Origin: Maylandia zebra
Lineage: Eukaryota > Chordata > Actinopteri > Cichliformes > Cichlidae
NCBI RefSeq assembly: GCF_041146795.1
Contig: NC_135177.1
Span: 21,922,560-21,986,559, forward strand
DNA: 64,000 nt
Direction of reading: 5' to 3'
Shown here: positions 24,252-37,982 of the stretch, piece after piece
How the letters are laid out: every line of letters begins with the position of its first letter
How positions within the stretch are numbered: position 1 is the first letter of the stretch
Position numbers and translations under genes: made by a program
Notes under the pieces: model-generated
Database searches by the model: none
What the model was told of the DNA's origin: nothing
Seen by the model: only the letters and a program-made list of their open reading frames with translations

Positions 24252-27200
24252 TTGAAAAAAATTAATAAAAATAATATTGAGCCCTGTCTTTCTGCTTCCC
24301 TTAGCTTTAGGATTATAGATGGTTAAAGGCTAGGCATGGTAACCTTTGACACCAACAGAAACCCTAAAGACAAAAAGTGAAGTACTTAAGACTGCACTGG
24401 CAGAGTTGAATCTGTTCCTGACTGATGTTCCTGATATGGCTAAAACAAGTGAGCCTGTCTTGTTTCAAGTGTGTTCCCTAAAACTGGCCACATAGGGTGT
24501 TGATTTTTTTCTTCCTGGAGCACCATTAGATAGCGGTAGTTTGAGTCTGAGATGCTGCCTGTGTCTGGTACACTGACACACACTGCAGTAGCACGGTGGT
24601 GATGTAACACTGAAGAATGTAGGTCATTGGCTGATAACAACTACCGGTGGTCTTGTTGTGATGGTAATGAGACCTGATTGGTCAGGTTTGAACTCCCAAC
24701 CCAGGGTTCCCTGAATGGTGCTGAGGCTCACCAGTGTTCAACATGTAGTCACTCGCCCAGCTGGAAATGCTCAATCAAAACTGCTGTTAGGCTGATTTCT
24801 CTATGCACGGCTGTTCTCACCCTGTAACTTTATTACGGCCTAGTTCAAATAGCAATCGCAGAACAGAGTTATTTACCTGAGAGAAAAATATTGACACTGT
24901 CACAGATGATATGAACGAGCCAAGAGTTATATTCCTTCCTTATCTAAGGCAGGGCTTATCAAGCAGCAAGTAAGCTCTCTCTACTGTACAGACACCATCT
25001 CACATCTCATAGTCTGCATAGTCCAATCTAGAAGGCAAACAACAGTCTGTTTACATTAACAGTCTCTCACAAACCGGAGCCCTACAATTAAAACAGTCTG
25101 CAACAGTTTGACCTCAGTAGGAGGCAAAGCTACACCTACAGTCCAGCAGTAAACTGGCTGGCTGACCTACAACTTAGTGCTGCTGAGGCACTAGTCATAC
25201 TTACAATCTGTTGACCTTTGCTCGCTCAAAGGAGAAGGTTTACACCCACCTTTTCCACAACACATACAAAAGTCTGTAAAAGTGGCACCAGCGTTTCAGT
25301 AATGCCAAGCAAAAAAGGTTGATTATTTATTTCCTCCTCACACTAAGATTTCAGAACTTCATTCTGCCTGAAGGACAGCCCGCAAGCTGGTGGTGGGCGC
25401 TCAATGCATGGCAAAGGAACAGTCGCCTACACCAGTCTAGCACCACAGAGGGATTGTCTAGCAATTCTAGCTAGTCATCCATCTGGTCTTGGCCAGAAAG
25501 CACCATGGAGGATCCAGTCATACTTATGAACTGCAAGACAGGCTGGGACGATCTCCAGAAAGCTGTAAAGCATCTAATAAAACCAGAACTTAGTCCGTAG
25601 AGATGAATAGCACTTAAAAAGGCAAACTATTCAACCTCAGTAGACTTGCTAACACTGGAGAGAAATTCAGGTGCTGTTAAAAAAAAGGGAGCTGCTGAAA
25701 TGCTCTATGGGCAGAGTTAACCCTGGCTCTTCCCAGGGATGTTTTAGTGCACCGAACACAGTGTAGGTCAGGTGACTGCAGAGGAGATGACCCTCTACAG
25801 GAAGAGAAATCCTGAGTCACCTAGAGACAAACAGCAAAAGGAAAAGGCTGTGACAAACACAGCTAATGACTGGTAATTGGTGGCCTTGGGGCCACGCAGC
25901 TGTGATATGTACAAGTGAAATCAGCACTGTAATCTAATTCATCCAGTCATTTCTGATAAGAGCGCATCAGTTTGACTGATGGAAATGGTAGTTGTCATTA
26001 ATAAATGTGAGATCGGGACAGGCTGGACGGAGATGAGTCGTACAAGGCGAACACGGAGAATTGGGAGGGGGAGACAGGTGACCTGAAACAACCCTGATTC
26101 CCGGAGCTTGCCGAGCTCCGCAAAGACAAGGACTGTCTAGTAGAGAAGAAGGGAAACAAAAACTCTAAAAACTGACACAAACAATGAACTAATCTTGTTT
26201 TATCAAGTAAATATATACAATTACCAAACGGCACAGCACCAGTTTAAAAAGATAGGACAAGGAAAACCAACTTTACATCTTGTTCTGTCTGCAGCTGCTG
26301 CCCGTTGCTATGGCAACAGACATTAAAAGAGATGCCTGCAGAGGATATATACTGAGAAGTCCTGACAACAGCAGAAATCTTCAGACAAAGAGATAACCGC
26401 TTTGTCAAATCACATTGCAAGCAATTAGTAGCTCCATCAAAGGCTCCACATTAGAGCTCTTTTTTTTCATCCAACAGGAGAAAAACTACAGACTCCTAGA
26501 AAGATCAATATGGTTCAGGAAATGATCAAAGTTTGGCCGGCATCCCGCCAGCCATAAAACCGAATCAATGTTGACATCCGATGTCGGTCGCTTGCACCGA
26601 CTCCGACTAGGGCATGTAAAACTGACACTGTTTTCAAAGAATAATAATCTATTTTCTAATAACTGTATAAACAAGAATTTCACCAAGAATTAACATCAAA
26701 AAGACAACTCATGTTTAGAAAACTTGCATAAAAACAACCTGAATATTCTGTGCAGCAGCTAACAAAGATTAGAATGATTGTATAACATCCTGCAGAGTAG
26801 ATCCTACGCTCATGAAGGATAGGAAAAGAAAATAGAAAATCACAAAGGGAGTCTGTATTTCCAAAAAAAGAAAAGAAAAAGTAATTAAACTGTTCTGTAT
26901 AAAGTGAGTCTTATCGATTTCCCTAAGTGTTTTAATGAATGGCAAAAAAACAAAACAAAAAAACAAAACAAAAACCGAAGTAGTTCCTTTTTTGGTTTAT
27001 AAAGTATGCAATTGATAATCCACGGTGATTCTCCTAAAGCTAGGTTCCGTATTCACATAAGAACCACATTAATGTTTAAACGGCCACAGCTTGTCCGATC
27101 ATTCGTCCTCTCCTTCCTCTTCCTAGCTTTCCCTTCGTCCACTCCCCGAAAAACGTGCTTCTCCTCTGATCCGCTCTTCCGCTCGATTAATTCACAAAGT

Positions 27201-27271
27201 CACTGCCGGCAGCTCCTCTCCATCTATCCTCTCCTCCGTTTGGCTGCCTCCTCTTTTCGTCCCTCCTCTCA

Positions 27272-27272
<1 letters not shown>

Positions 27273-27298
<26 letters not shown>
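27273..27298. repeat. (CT)n microsatellite
   Basis: About 12 CT units in a wider pyrimidine-rich segment (27.1-27.6 kb). Confidence 0.9.
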
Positions 27299-27303
<5 letters not shown>

Positions 27304-28573
27304 TTCAGCAGATGGTGAAATGGCAGTGTTGCCAGGATGGATGATGGTAGTCCTTCATTGTGCTCCTCTTCTCCCCTCACGTCTGTCTCTCATCCCCACT
27401 TTCCTTCCACCTCTGTCTGTCTGTTAGAGGCACAAGCACACTGTCTGTCCTCCCCTCCTCCCTGTCTGGGTGGGTGATGCTGCCTCCCATTCTCAGTCTC
27501 TCTCTTTCATACACACACACACAACCACGCCACAGCCTGTGCCCTCCCCACCTTCTTTTCTCCCATGCTACCTCCTTCCTGTTTCCTTCCCTTCCCCCCA
27601 CCTCCTCTCTGCAGCCAGAGTCATTTAGCAGTATACATGTGTATGCACAGAAAGATGCTGCACTTCTACTCAGAAATGCACACACTCCAAGGAGAGATGG
27701 AGATGGGGATGGGGAAGGAGGAATGAAGGGAAGGGAAGAGAAGGGAAGGGATGGTGGATACATGTGTTTGTGTGTGCATGTGGAGGGTGGGCTGTTCATG
27801 TTGGGTATTCAACGCTCCTCCCTTATTCATGTTTGGTAACCTGAGAAACACAGTTAAAGAGTGAGGGGAAGAGAGTGAGAGAGAGAGAGGAAGGATGGAT
27901 ATAGATAGCCTCTGTGTGCTGTGACATGAGGTCACTCTATATAACCTTGATAAAAGTGGACAAAGTGAGGGGAAAAAGGAAAGCAGACTGCACTCGCATG
28001 ATGATAAATATTTCCAATGTTACTACATGACTACAGCACTCTAGGGGAAAAGACTGGAAGACATAAAGCAGAAATCCCACAGATTGGTCTTGACATTTGA
28101 GCGCATCTGATGAGAAGGCAGTGTTGCGGAAAGTAGAGGAAACCACACATAGAGTGACACAGGAACCCGGCAGAGTGGATAGCAGAGTCCTCAAATGACA
28201 CCCCAAAGAGTCCCCGCAGTACCAATTTTCACCACTACACCATCATTGTGAGCTCAAGCAGTGCACTCAAGGATGTGAAGGTTCATAATGAGACAACTGC
28301 AGACAGCTAGCATTCGTCATCATACACAGTGATCTGATTGGTAGTGATGGGCATGATTGGCGAAGAAGACACCCTCCACCGCCCAGAACCAGCGAAACAC
28401 ACGATACACTGTGGCTTAGGGTTGACCTAATCGAACATTTTGTGCTCCCTTATTAGATTGAGTGAATTAACAGTTCAGGTGCCATCTTGAATTTACATTA
28501 AAAAGATAGCAACCACACTGAGCTGACAGCTTATTCAGTACACCCAACTAAAACTCATTGTACGATCTACTGT

Positions 28574-28644
28574 ACAATATAAAGCACCTTGAGGCAACTG
28601 TTGTTGTGTTTTGGCGCTAGATACATAAAATTGAATTGAATTGA
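28574..28644. repeat. 3' tail of a dispersed fish retroposon
   Basis: The block AATATAAAGCACCTTGAGGC, then a GCAACTGTTGTTGTG / TTTGGCGCTA sequence and (TTGAA)n end, matches the copy at about 49020-49100. This indicates one dispersed family, probably a LINE-type or SINE-type 3' end. Confidence 0.6.
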
Positions 28645-30073
28645 AAACTACTGCAGTTCAGCCAGTTTCTTCTCCATGGAGCCGCAACCTCCAAAAATAA
28701 CCAAACATATCCATCTGAAAATATAGATATGGGTTTTTTAGCTCATAAAGGTACGATTTATCTCACAGCTTCCAACTGCATTTGTTTTATTTGGGTGCAA
28801 CTAATAAACTGCAGAGGAAGTAAAGTTAACATCCCATTCAAACCACAATAAATTTACATGCACAGGGCTGTACAATTACTGAAGCACGATTTCAAAATGA
28901 CTTTAGTTTCCAGTTCTTTCTTGCAGGTGAAAACTTGTGCAATATTAAAGATAGCAAATGAGGAGTAAAAAAGGAGGGGCGTGTGATTTTTCTGCATCAC
29001 ACTGTACTGCTTCTTAGAAGGCTGCGCTTTGTTGAAACATCTCTTAAATAAGGTTTTTGTTTTATGTTGCATATGCTACTTGGAAACCCTTTTAAATGGG
29101 TCAGAGAACATTCCAGTTTGTTTCATATCAAAGCCTGAAACGTGACACTTTCATAACGCTCGATTATAATTTCATGAAAATGGAAAGGAGGCATCTTAAT
29201 TGGTGAAATATTGCACACCAACTACAATCACTCTTGTGTCCACAGTATCTTTGAGAGCAATTTTATTTTATTCTTGGTGTAATTGTGCAGCCCTGAAATT
29301 ACAGTGCTTTAACAAATAATGCTTATTTTACACATATGCCCACCAGGGCTGGATGCGAGAGTCTGTTCATTTCTATATCATATCAGAAATTTAGAAGCAG
29401 CAACTCCTTTGCCACTGTGGCACGATGTGTTTTTTTGATCAGCTGCTTGTATCATTTTAATGCCTTACCATATATTCCATCGGCCAGCACAGGCAGCGTG
29501 TGAGTCTGTAGCCCTAAAAACACCAAGGTGCACATCAACACACAGTACACAAAAGCATACACAGTCGCAGACAAGCACACACGCACACAAATCAAAGAGC
29601 AAATTACAGCGTGCTCCAACCAGCGCCCTTGCAGCCACTTGACTTCCAGCATGCTTTGCTCCCAGCATCAGCTGTGGAGAGAGTCATGGGACCTTCTTCA
29701 TATCGAGCACACAGACACACAACACTGACACAGGGAAGAGGCCGGGCGATACTGAGAGGGATAAAGTAACGGAAAGCGAAGGAAGGAGAGAGGAAGAGTG
29801 AAAGGAGAAAGGCAGAAATCCGCTGTGCGTGTTGAAACATACCCTGTGGAATGAAAAGAATCAACTCATAGGACTGCATGTGTAGGTTGTTTGTGTTTCA
29901 GCTTGCCCAGCGCGAGTTAGCAAGTGTGAGTTTAGGTGTTCTGCGCCTGCAGAAGTCTGTGGAAACTGCAGCTAGTCAGTGTTTATTAGATGAAACAGTC
30001 GGAGACAGACTAAGAAAGAGCTCTGGATCTAATGCACACGCTGCAGGGCCACATCTGCAGTCTGCTCATACAC

Positions 30074-30077
<4 letters not shown>

Positions 30078-30142
<65 letters not shown>
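30078..30142. repeat. (GT)n microsatellite
   Basis: About 32 perfect GT units upstream of shc1. Confidence 0.95.
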
Positions 30143-30145
<3 letters not shown>

Positions 30146-33100
30146 GTGATTTGACCCACCTCACTTATCCTTATTTGAACTAGTCAAAAAAAATAAATTA
30201 GCAAAGATGAGTAAACAGGGCCTCGATGCTGACATTTTCTCTTGGATTCTTGCCAGAGATGCTGACTAACATCAATTCCCATTATCAAGGCAAGACAGAC
30301 AAGAGTCGAGTAAAGAATGAACAATAGAAGGGAGAGAGGGAGGAAGCGTAACTCACACGGGAAAGTCTCAAACGTAAACACAAATAAGCAGGCACACTGG
30401 AAAAAGGCAATCAAACTTTCAAAAATTAGGCTGACGGTGAACATTAGATTAGCCACGGCTTCAGCAGGAGTACTTTCTCTCGGCTTAGTAGCTCACTACG
30501 CACACAGCAAACATGTGAGCTGGCTATTTTGGGTTGTGCTTCCACCACCACCACCACCCCTCCTCTAACCACACTCCCACATCTCTATCTCCTTCCATCA
30601 TTCTTTTCCTGCCACCACTTACTGCTTTGCTCCACTTACGACTTCCACTTACAACTTCCTTCTCGGTTTAACGGCTTACTTGTCAGAAACTGCGGTGTTT
30701 CTACACCGAGGTTCCAGCTGAACCTTTGAACATTGTCTGGCGTAACCTTTAGTCCTCCGTAGCAGCAAGTATCGAAATTCTTCAAGGGTTCAAGTTCGCA
30801 TGAAATACTTGGGTCAGGGTTTTTTTTTTTTACACAAACATACGTTTCCGGATTTAAGTCATAGCTGTGCAAACTTTGTGCAGTTTGCTTTTGCTCAATT
30901 AACAAAAGTTCTGATCACACAGCAAACTGGGGTGAACATCTGAAAGCGAAGTGCAAACGCAATTTGATTCAAACTTTTTTTTACTGGACAACCACACCAC
31001 TTCACCCATTAAGACTGTGTCATCTAATTTAAGTACATGTTGCTGAGTCGCTGCTTTTACTGTTATTTTAACAAGTTTCCAAGTCGATTTATTTTAGTGC
31101 TGTGTCTTTAAACATTGCTTCATGTCCAAGTGTATCTGAATAATGTTAACCAGTGGCTTCTGAAAAGTGCATGCTGAGGAGCGGATACACAGAATAATCA
31201 ACGCTACAAAACAATAACAGCTAGGAGATTTTAACTTGACCCTAAAGTGACCCTAAAGAGTTACTTCAATACTATTAACACTAAGCTGAAGTAAGATGTG
31301 GGATCATTCCATCTAAAAACATCACATTTTCTGCTCAGCCACCTGTGATTTGCCTGAAAATGTTACAGTTTAATTCGGACATAAATGTGTGATTACTGGG
31401 AAATGTTAACCTTGCAAAAGACAACTGGTGCACATTTCTAAACGTTATATAGCTGTATTCCACAATAAGATCAATTAAAGATGCAGAATCCCTTTTAAAA
31501 TGCAATTACTACTCACCGAAATGAAGAAAATGCTATTTTTATTCAGATTTTGTGATGATTGATCAAATATGATAATTATGTTAAGCTGTACCCAGCAGAG
31601 AGTCTTCCCCAGATAGTACAAAATTCTGGAGTTTCTTGGAGTACAAGAACTTTACTTAAAACTGAGAAAATAACTGTTAAATATATACATATTTAGCCTG
31701 CTTTGTGGGCATGAACATTCAGGCTTATCATTATGCACTTTAAAATATACTGAAGACCTCCGGTGAAGCGAGCCTGAAGGAATCCTGATCTGCAAGAAGA
31801 GACACCGTTTGAAAATGCAATCTCAGCTTTCTGAGTAAAGAGAGACAAACCACAATAAAGACACAAACAGACTTTCAAGTTAGATACGTGGCACCACAGA
31901 GTCACTCTGCTGTAAAGCGCTGCATATAAAAATGCAACAACCAGAGTCTCATACAGAATTCAGAAAAACCATCAGCAGCCATCACGCTGCTAATGAAATT
32001 CCGCCGAAGCTGCACTAACTTCTGTTTTTTAGCATCGCACGGGACGAGATGTTAATCAAACTGTGGCTCACGCAGTGCGCTGAGCACGTCGCGCTAGACT
32101 GAGCACCGCAGGAGGAAACGCAGCTGAGACTCGGCTCTATTGTATGAAGGCAGTGACGGACAACCACATGCTATGGCCTCAAAAACAAACTCCTACAGTT
32201 GGTTTCCAGAATGCGCTCATACACACCAGGAAGTAGAAAAAAAACGCGAACAAACAACCCCCCTCCCCACATGGTCGGAGAGACAGACAGATAGAGTACA
32301 TGAGCCAGACAGAAGAAACCTGAGAAAAACACATCCTCACAGGTCAAGACACCCACACAAAAAGCGTATGTCGACAGTCTCGAAGTGTTTATAAGTGTTT
32401 ATAAGAGCTTAGCACCTCAGCACTGTGTTTTGTCAATAGTGATGCACCACAGGCCGAAATCCAAGTCTAATATCTGCGGTAATATTTGCACTGCTGACAA
32501 AAATCGAATTCTTTATTTTTGAATTGGCTGTGCGTCTGAGACGCACGGACTCCGTGCACAGCTGTCAAGCTGAAACCGCTGTAACAATCAAGTGTCACAC
32601 CTCCCGTCAATCAAGGCGAAGGCTTTTACCGGTGACCGAGGGGTTTGAAGGGAATTGGACAGATCCAATTTTAATCAAGTGGATTTTGGTTTACGTTGGA
32701 GTGTGATGGAGTGGCCGAGGTGCTCGACTTTGGCTGACAGTTTGTGTCCCAGACTGTCCTCCTGCCTGTGCTGTGTTTGTTTACGTGGGTCTAAGACGCA
32801 CACGGCCTATTTGTCAGGCTCCTGACATGTGTCTGAATCTACCGCTTCTTGGGATCAGATGTTGACTGGACCTTCCCTCGGCCTCCATTTCATCGGTGGA
32901 GATAACTTGAGTCATATAATATCGTGTCAGCGGCTGCTGGTCTGAGCGGTATGGTTGACCCTGATAACAGCACTGAGCCCACTGCTTTCAGCTACCTCAA
33001 TCACAGCACATAGCCTTGAGTCTGCTTCTATAATAGTCTGTCTGCCCTTCACTTGTTTACCGCAAACTTTAACTCTGTCACACTGACCCTGTTTTACACA

Positions 33101-34010
33101 TCTGAGGTGCGTTTTGGTGACCGTTCTCCATGGATGCGCACAAAAGGGGTAACATTAAGTAAGCTTTTTTTAATGTCTGACTTTGTACAGATTTGCGAGT
33201 GGGTTCGTGTGTGTACTGATAGCTCCTAAGGCTTATCTCACTGACACTTTATAGCCTGAAGCAAATCAGGCAGATTTCAGCAAAGCCAGGACAGGCTTTA
33301 GTCCCTAAAGCAAAAATAAACACAAATTTATTAAATAGTGAAGGAGTAGTGAAAAGTATCTTTCATAATAATCTCCAATGTGATGGGGAAAAAACTTGTT
33401 CTGGGTGCAAGAGTCCTACACCTTTTTTTTCCGCTTTTATACAAAAGAGGGAAAGTAAGAAGGTTGGAGAAGACGACAGCAGCAAAAAGTTGCCCCTTTA
33501 TACCAAAAAATGTCCTCAAATAACTGTCTTATTTTGCTCAGGTCTAGTTTGAGTTTATTGGCGCCTCTTAAAAAGAAATGGCATGTGAGTGACCTGCTTT
33601 CTGTTGTTTTTGCTCGTCCAGAGGACACAATGATGACTTCTGATCACTTTCTCTTATAAACATTTTATCAGAGGCTCCAACAACAGCTCACTTAGGTTTC
33701 AGGTTTTAATAATAAAACCTGGCAACACACACACAAAGTTTGAAAGCACAAAGTTAAACATTTAGTTAACTCGTGCACGCCCCAGTCTAACCATTTACAT
33801 ATTTCTTACAGTAACCCAACAGGCTCGACTGCACCGTGGCGTAACATAACAACGAAACATTGAATTGTCCGGCAGAACTATGTGTCCCCACAAATTTAGC
33901 ACATAATCAGTTTCCTCACACTTTTCATACGTGCTATAGCTGACGCACAGCACGCAGAGACCGCACCATGCCCCCCCAAAAAGTGTGGGCAACTTTAACG
34001 AGCAACTTAC

Positions 34011-34300
34011 CAGCTCTGTTCCTCCCTTTCCCTTGAATGCCCCTCCTGCCCACCAAGCTCTGTTGCTGCTGTTGCACAAATTTCAGCTTAATTTCATATA
34101 ACAGGGCAAAGGGTCGAAAGTTTTGTCCGCCGGGATCCTTGTATATTTGATGCTTAACTTCTTAAAAGAAGACTCTAAACTTCTTCTTTCCTCTCCCTTT
34201 CCGTCCCTGCCTCCTCCCCCTACCTCCCCCTCCACGATCACGACAGAAGTCACTTCCGCGAACAACGCAGCGTCATCCGGCTCCTCTCTCTCTCTCTCTC
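34011..34300 (-). promoter_or_regulatory. shc1: Candidate noncoding first exon and promoter, likely shc1 p52
   Basis: A consensus donor (CTG/GTAAGT) at 34011 ends a minus-strand segment rich in CpG and ETS-type TTCCG/CCGGAT sites (34.25-34.28 kb), bordered by a CT microsatellite (34282-34304). No protein-coding sense is evident. It would suit a noncoding exon spliced to the p52 acceptor at 22485. That pairing is an inference from human gene structure. Confidence 0.4.
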
Positions 34301-34304
34301 TCTC
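34282..34304. repeat. (CT)n microsatellite
   Basis: Short CT tract beside the CpG-rich candidate first exon, followed by an alternating GCGTACGCGCGCGC stretch near 34352-34372. Confidence 0.85.
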
Positions 34305-35689
34305 GCTCTCTCTTTCTTTCTCTTCATTTCCCCCACTCCCGTGCGAGTGTGTGCGTGCGTACGCGCGCGCGTACCATTTTGCACCTGGACCACTCAGTGT
34401 AGGTTGCGCAAAAGTGGAAACCCTGACCGCCAGCCATAAGTCTGCAGCTGAACATGTACTTTACCGTAGATAAATACAGCGCAAGAACAGCTGTTTTACG
34501 CCTGAAGTTTTGCTTTTTCCAGCATTTAGAAAGAGACCGCGATGACCCGCATCCGCTACCAAAACAAACCATCAGCATCAGCTCAGGGCATAAGCTGCTG
34601 GCCCCCGCTTTGAGGTGTTATTACCGCAAAGAAATTGACATAACTACATACGCACTGTCGTCCACATATGTTTTAAACACGTTTTTGTGTTGTCCATACA
34701 TGTCCATACATTTGAATATGATTCTCGTTTCTTTGCTTTTCTTTTTTTAAAGCAGTTTGGTGATGAGATAACTTTCTTCAGGCCGCAGCCTTATACCACC
34801 AATAAGTAAACATGGCATTGTGCAAGACGCTAAAGCCCAAGAACTAGATCTTTACCACAGATTGTATGCATAATACACATATTATCACGTACGAAGGCAA
34901 AGGAGTGGCTGAATTCTACAGTTTCAGAACATGCTAATTCAGTGGATCGGTTCATGCGTTGGTGCACTGACACGTACGCTTTTTTTCTTTTTTCCCACTG
35001 AAGCATGTAAAAATGTACCCGTGAAGCAAGTTTGCCCTTATTTGACTCAAATGCATTCCCTCCAGGAAGCAAAACGAATATAGTTGTGCTTGGATCTAAG
35101 AATGTTGTGCTTGCATCTCAGAATTGCCCATTCACGTAATCATTTCTAGTTTTATATAATTATATGATAGACCATCACATAATTGTATCACACAAAGCAT
35201 TTTTATTTTTCACGTTGATAAGGACTTGTTCTGCAATCCCAGTCTACTGAGTAAGATAAGATAAAATAGCTGTTATTACTCCTACATATGGGAAATGGGC
35301 ATTATTACAGCAGCAAAGTAGACAGATAATAATAACTGGAACAATAATAAAACAATAGAATACTTTATTATTTTGTAGGTCATATGATCTGATAGAAAAA
35401 CAATACATAAATCAAGCGTTGTACGCGCTCTCGTTAAGCGGACATAAAGGTACAAGGAGTTACGTTGAATGATCAGTGGTTAAATTGATTAATTTTTAAT
35501 GAATTCAGACAGACAGAGTATATCTTAAACCGTCGATGTGTTTGAAGGCAGTAAAATGCTGTGCGCGAGAATCAATTCGTCTCTCACTTCGGTTTAATAT
35601 TTCATCCACAAGCAGACAAAACTGTTAAATATATGCCAACATGCTCCACCCACAGGCGAAAAAGGTAATTATGAGTTTAATAACAGCAT

Positions 35690-36075
35690 TTAGGTTTCGT
35701 GGAGTTCACTCCTCCAGTCAGCAGGGGCGCACGAGTGACAGTAATCTATTTTGAATCGGGCAAAGGAAGGAGTGATTCTCCGTCCTCTTCCGGGTGGTGG
35801 TGCAGCAGTAAAGTTATGTTACTAATCGTTTGGCTGACACTTGTTTTTAAAGTAGATAAGCGACATTTATTACTCCTCATTGACTGTACTGATTCCGCCA
35901 CATCTTTAAATGACTTTAGTGTACATTACGTGCTGGTCGTTAAGATCCGCCTCCTGAAATATGATTGGCTATCGTAGTGTGGTTTTAAGGTCACGTCATA
36001 CCTTGAGCGACAGCTCGAGCTGCAGCTGTACCAACCGGTGATAGGGAGCTTAGCACGGACATATACAGCTGAGGG
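35690..36075 (+). promoter_or_regulatory. flad1: flad1 promoter and exon 1
   Basis: A consensus donor GGG/GTAAGTT ends exon 1 at 36075. Upstream are an inverted CCAAT (ATTGG, about 35963), a GGTCACGTCATAC CRE/E-box-like element at about 35989 and an ETS-type CTTCCGGG at about 35788. Exon 1 has no AUG in the flad1 frame but stays open in that frame. Confidence 0.6.
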
Positions 36076-37315
36076 GTAAGTTCCCTCGGTTTTAATGAGA
36101 TTGGTTATCAAATAATAAATGTAACACCCGGACTTTTCCCTCACACTAAACATATTCGTCGAGAGATATCGACAGTAGAGACAAAATTGAATGTGCACAT
36201 CTACTTAAATTGTACTTCTTTATTTTGGCATAAGTAACCTAGCGAGGAGACTTAGAGTTAGCTAAGAATTTACTTTCAGGTGTTACACACGCTCACACAC
36301 TTGTGATATTTGCCTTGTGTTTCAGTTATTTTTTGGTATGGCCATAAATGAATATGTCTGAGTTCACTTTATTTTCGCCCCGTTAGATAACTTACAAATG
36401 TTACGCAATGCAAACTATGTAAGCAGGTGCAAGGCAGTTGTGTCAAAAAGCGAATACTAATGTTTCTACGTTTTTAATGTCTAATATGGTTTCTTGTGTT
36501 GGTTAATAGACTGTAGTCAACGGGATTTACGGAGGGGCTAAAATGAATTATTCCAATCTCTGCACTCTTTTCCAGATCTCTCTTGAAAAACTATTAAGAA
36601 AAAAACAAACAAACAAACAAACAAAAAACACCCAAAACACTTTTTACCTTATACTTTGTCACTTTGACTTGATATCGTCCATAAGACATGTGTTGGACAG
36701 ATCATAGGCCAGCTCGTCATCTACAACAGTTTACCCCTAATCAATTCTTGGCAAATACCAGAAGTCACTGTTTGCTTTATCCTTCTGCAACTGTGACTCC
36801 CAGGCTGCTCTCCAAACCACATGCACAATGTGAAGCATACAAGACACCTAGAAGTATCATTAAATGCCTGCTTTGGATCTGTTAATCCCTTAACAGTGGA
36901 TTTAAGTACCATTATTTCTCTTTTTAACACATTTGTGTAATATAGATGTTTTTGCTTTGTTATCACAGAGTTCTATTTTGTCAGCAGTTTGCTAGCGTTT
37001 CAAACACTGGATGGAAAACGTGTTTTTCATCTGCATCAAATGATTATCTACCTTAAAAGACACAAATTATTAAAACTATTAAAACAAACTGTCACCATCT
37101 TATTGTTAATGATGCACACAGGACTACTGCAATTTAGTTATATACAACTGAAAAACAGTTAATACACACATTTAAATAGAAATAAAACAGTTTCATTAGC
37201 AACCAGTGACTTTTAATCATTCAAGTGTTTTAAATACAACTCTTTTCTTATTTCAAGTTCAACCACTTAACTCCAATTTAAAGCCTTATCAAAAGACCTA
37301 TATAAATAAATAGCC

Positions 37316-37363
<48 letters not shown>

Positions 37364-37909
37364 AGAGAGAGAGTCAGTGTTTAAGGAAATGCAGAAGAAA
37401 TGCACAAATTATTCACATGTTAACAGTACACCCTTCCTCTTCCAGAGATACCTTCAGCTAAGGGACACACTATGACAGAGAAGAGGGTCTGAACAACAGC
37501 GAAGCCTTTTCTGATGTTCTGTGTGGATTCATGCTGATGTAAGAAACATTTCTTGTCACTGTAAATGCAGCAAAGTAATACAGATGCTATATTAAAATGC
37601 ACAAATATCTGACAAATTACAGGGAGATCTTTAATATTTGACCTTAATATGGGGTGCATTTGTTTCCTCTGTTATGGTATTACAGAAATCACCGTTTGTA
37701 AGACATGCTGGCTTTTCCTTTAATTTGTGGCCCATCTGCATATTAACAGTTGAGCATACTGCACACTGCATTCCATATTGCATATGCTTACATACTATGC
37801 TAAAGAGGTCTTATTGACTCGATAGGTTTTTGACTTTGCTGAGTGTTGATAAACCTAGTATAAATTTGTAGTAAGAAGTACTCAATTAATTTGTTTCCAT
37901 TGTTCCCAG
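36076..37909 (+). other. flad1: flad1 intron 1
   Basis: 1.8-kb intron with no gene. It contains an AAAC-rich stretch (about 36599-36626) and the A40(GA)7 tract. Confidence 0.6.
37321..37374. repeat. A40 followed by (GA)7
   Basis: Forty A and then seven GA units. This resembles the tail of a plus-strand retroposon with a secondary microsatellite. Confidence 0.9.
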
Positions 37910-37982
37910 CTTTTCTTTTCCGAAGCTGAGTAGAGCAGTGGTGCGTGTGAGGAGACTGGCAGCTCATCTCAGCAAGGCAACC

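Larger units (their letters stand above)
22930..34010. other. Region upstream of shc1 coding sequence
   Basis: About 11 kb with no recognised gene. It holds the weak exon candidates at 23.9-24.25 kb and 26.0-26.14 kb, a CT tract, a GT tract, a repeat tail at 28.6 kb and otherwise anonymous sequence. It is probably shc1 promoter DNA for p66 and the first intron of the shorter isoform. Confidence 0.5.

Noticed and set aside
28000-36000. A cks1b gene between shc1 and flad1, as in mammals
   Set aside because: I looked for the CKS motifs (SDKYDDEEFEYRHV, HYMIHEPEPHILLFRRP) in the frames and found none.
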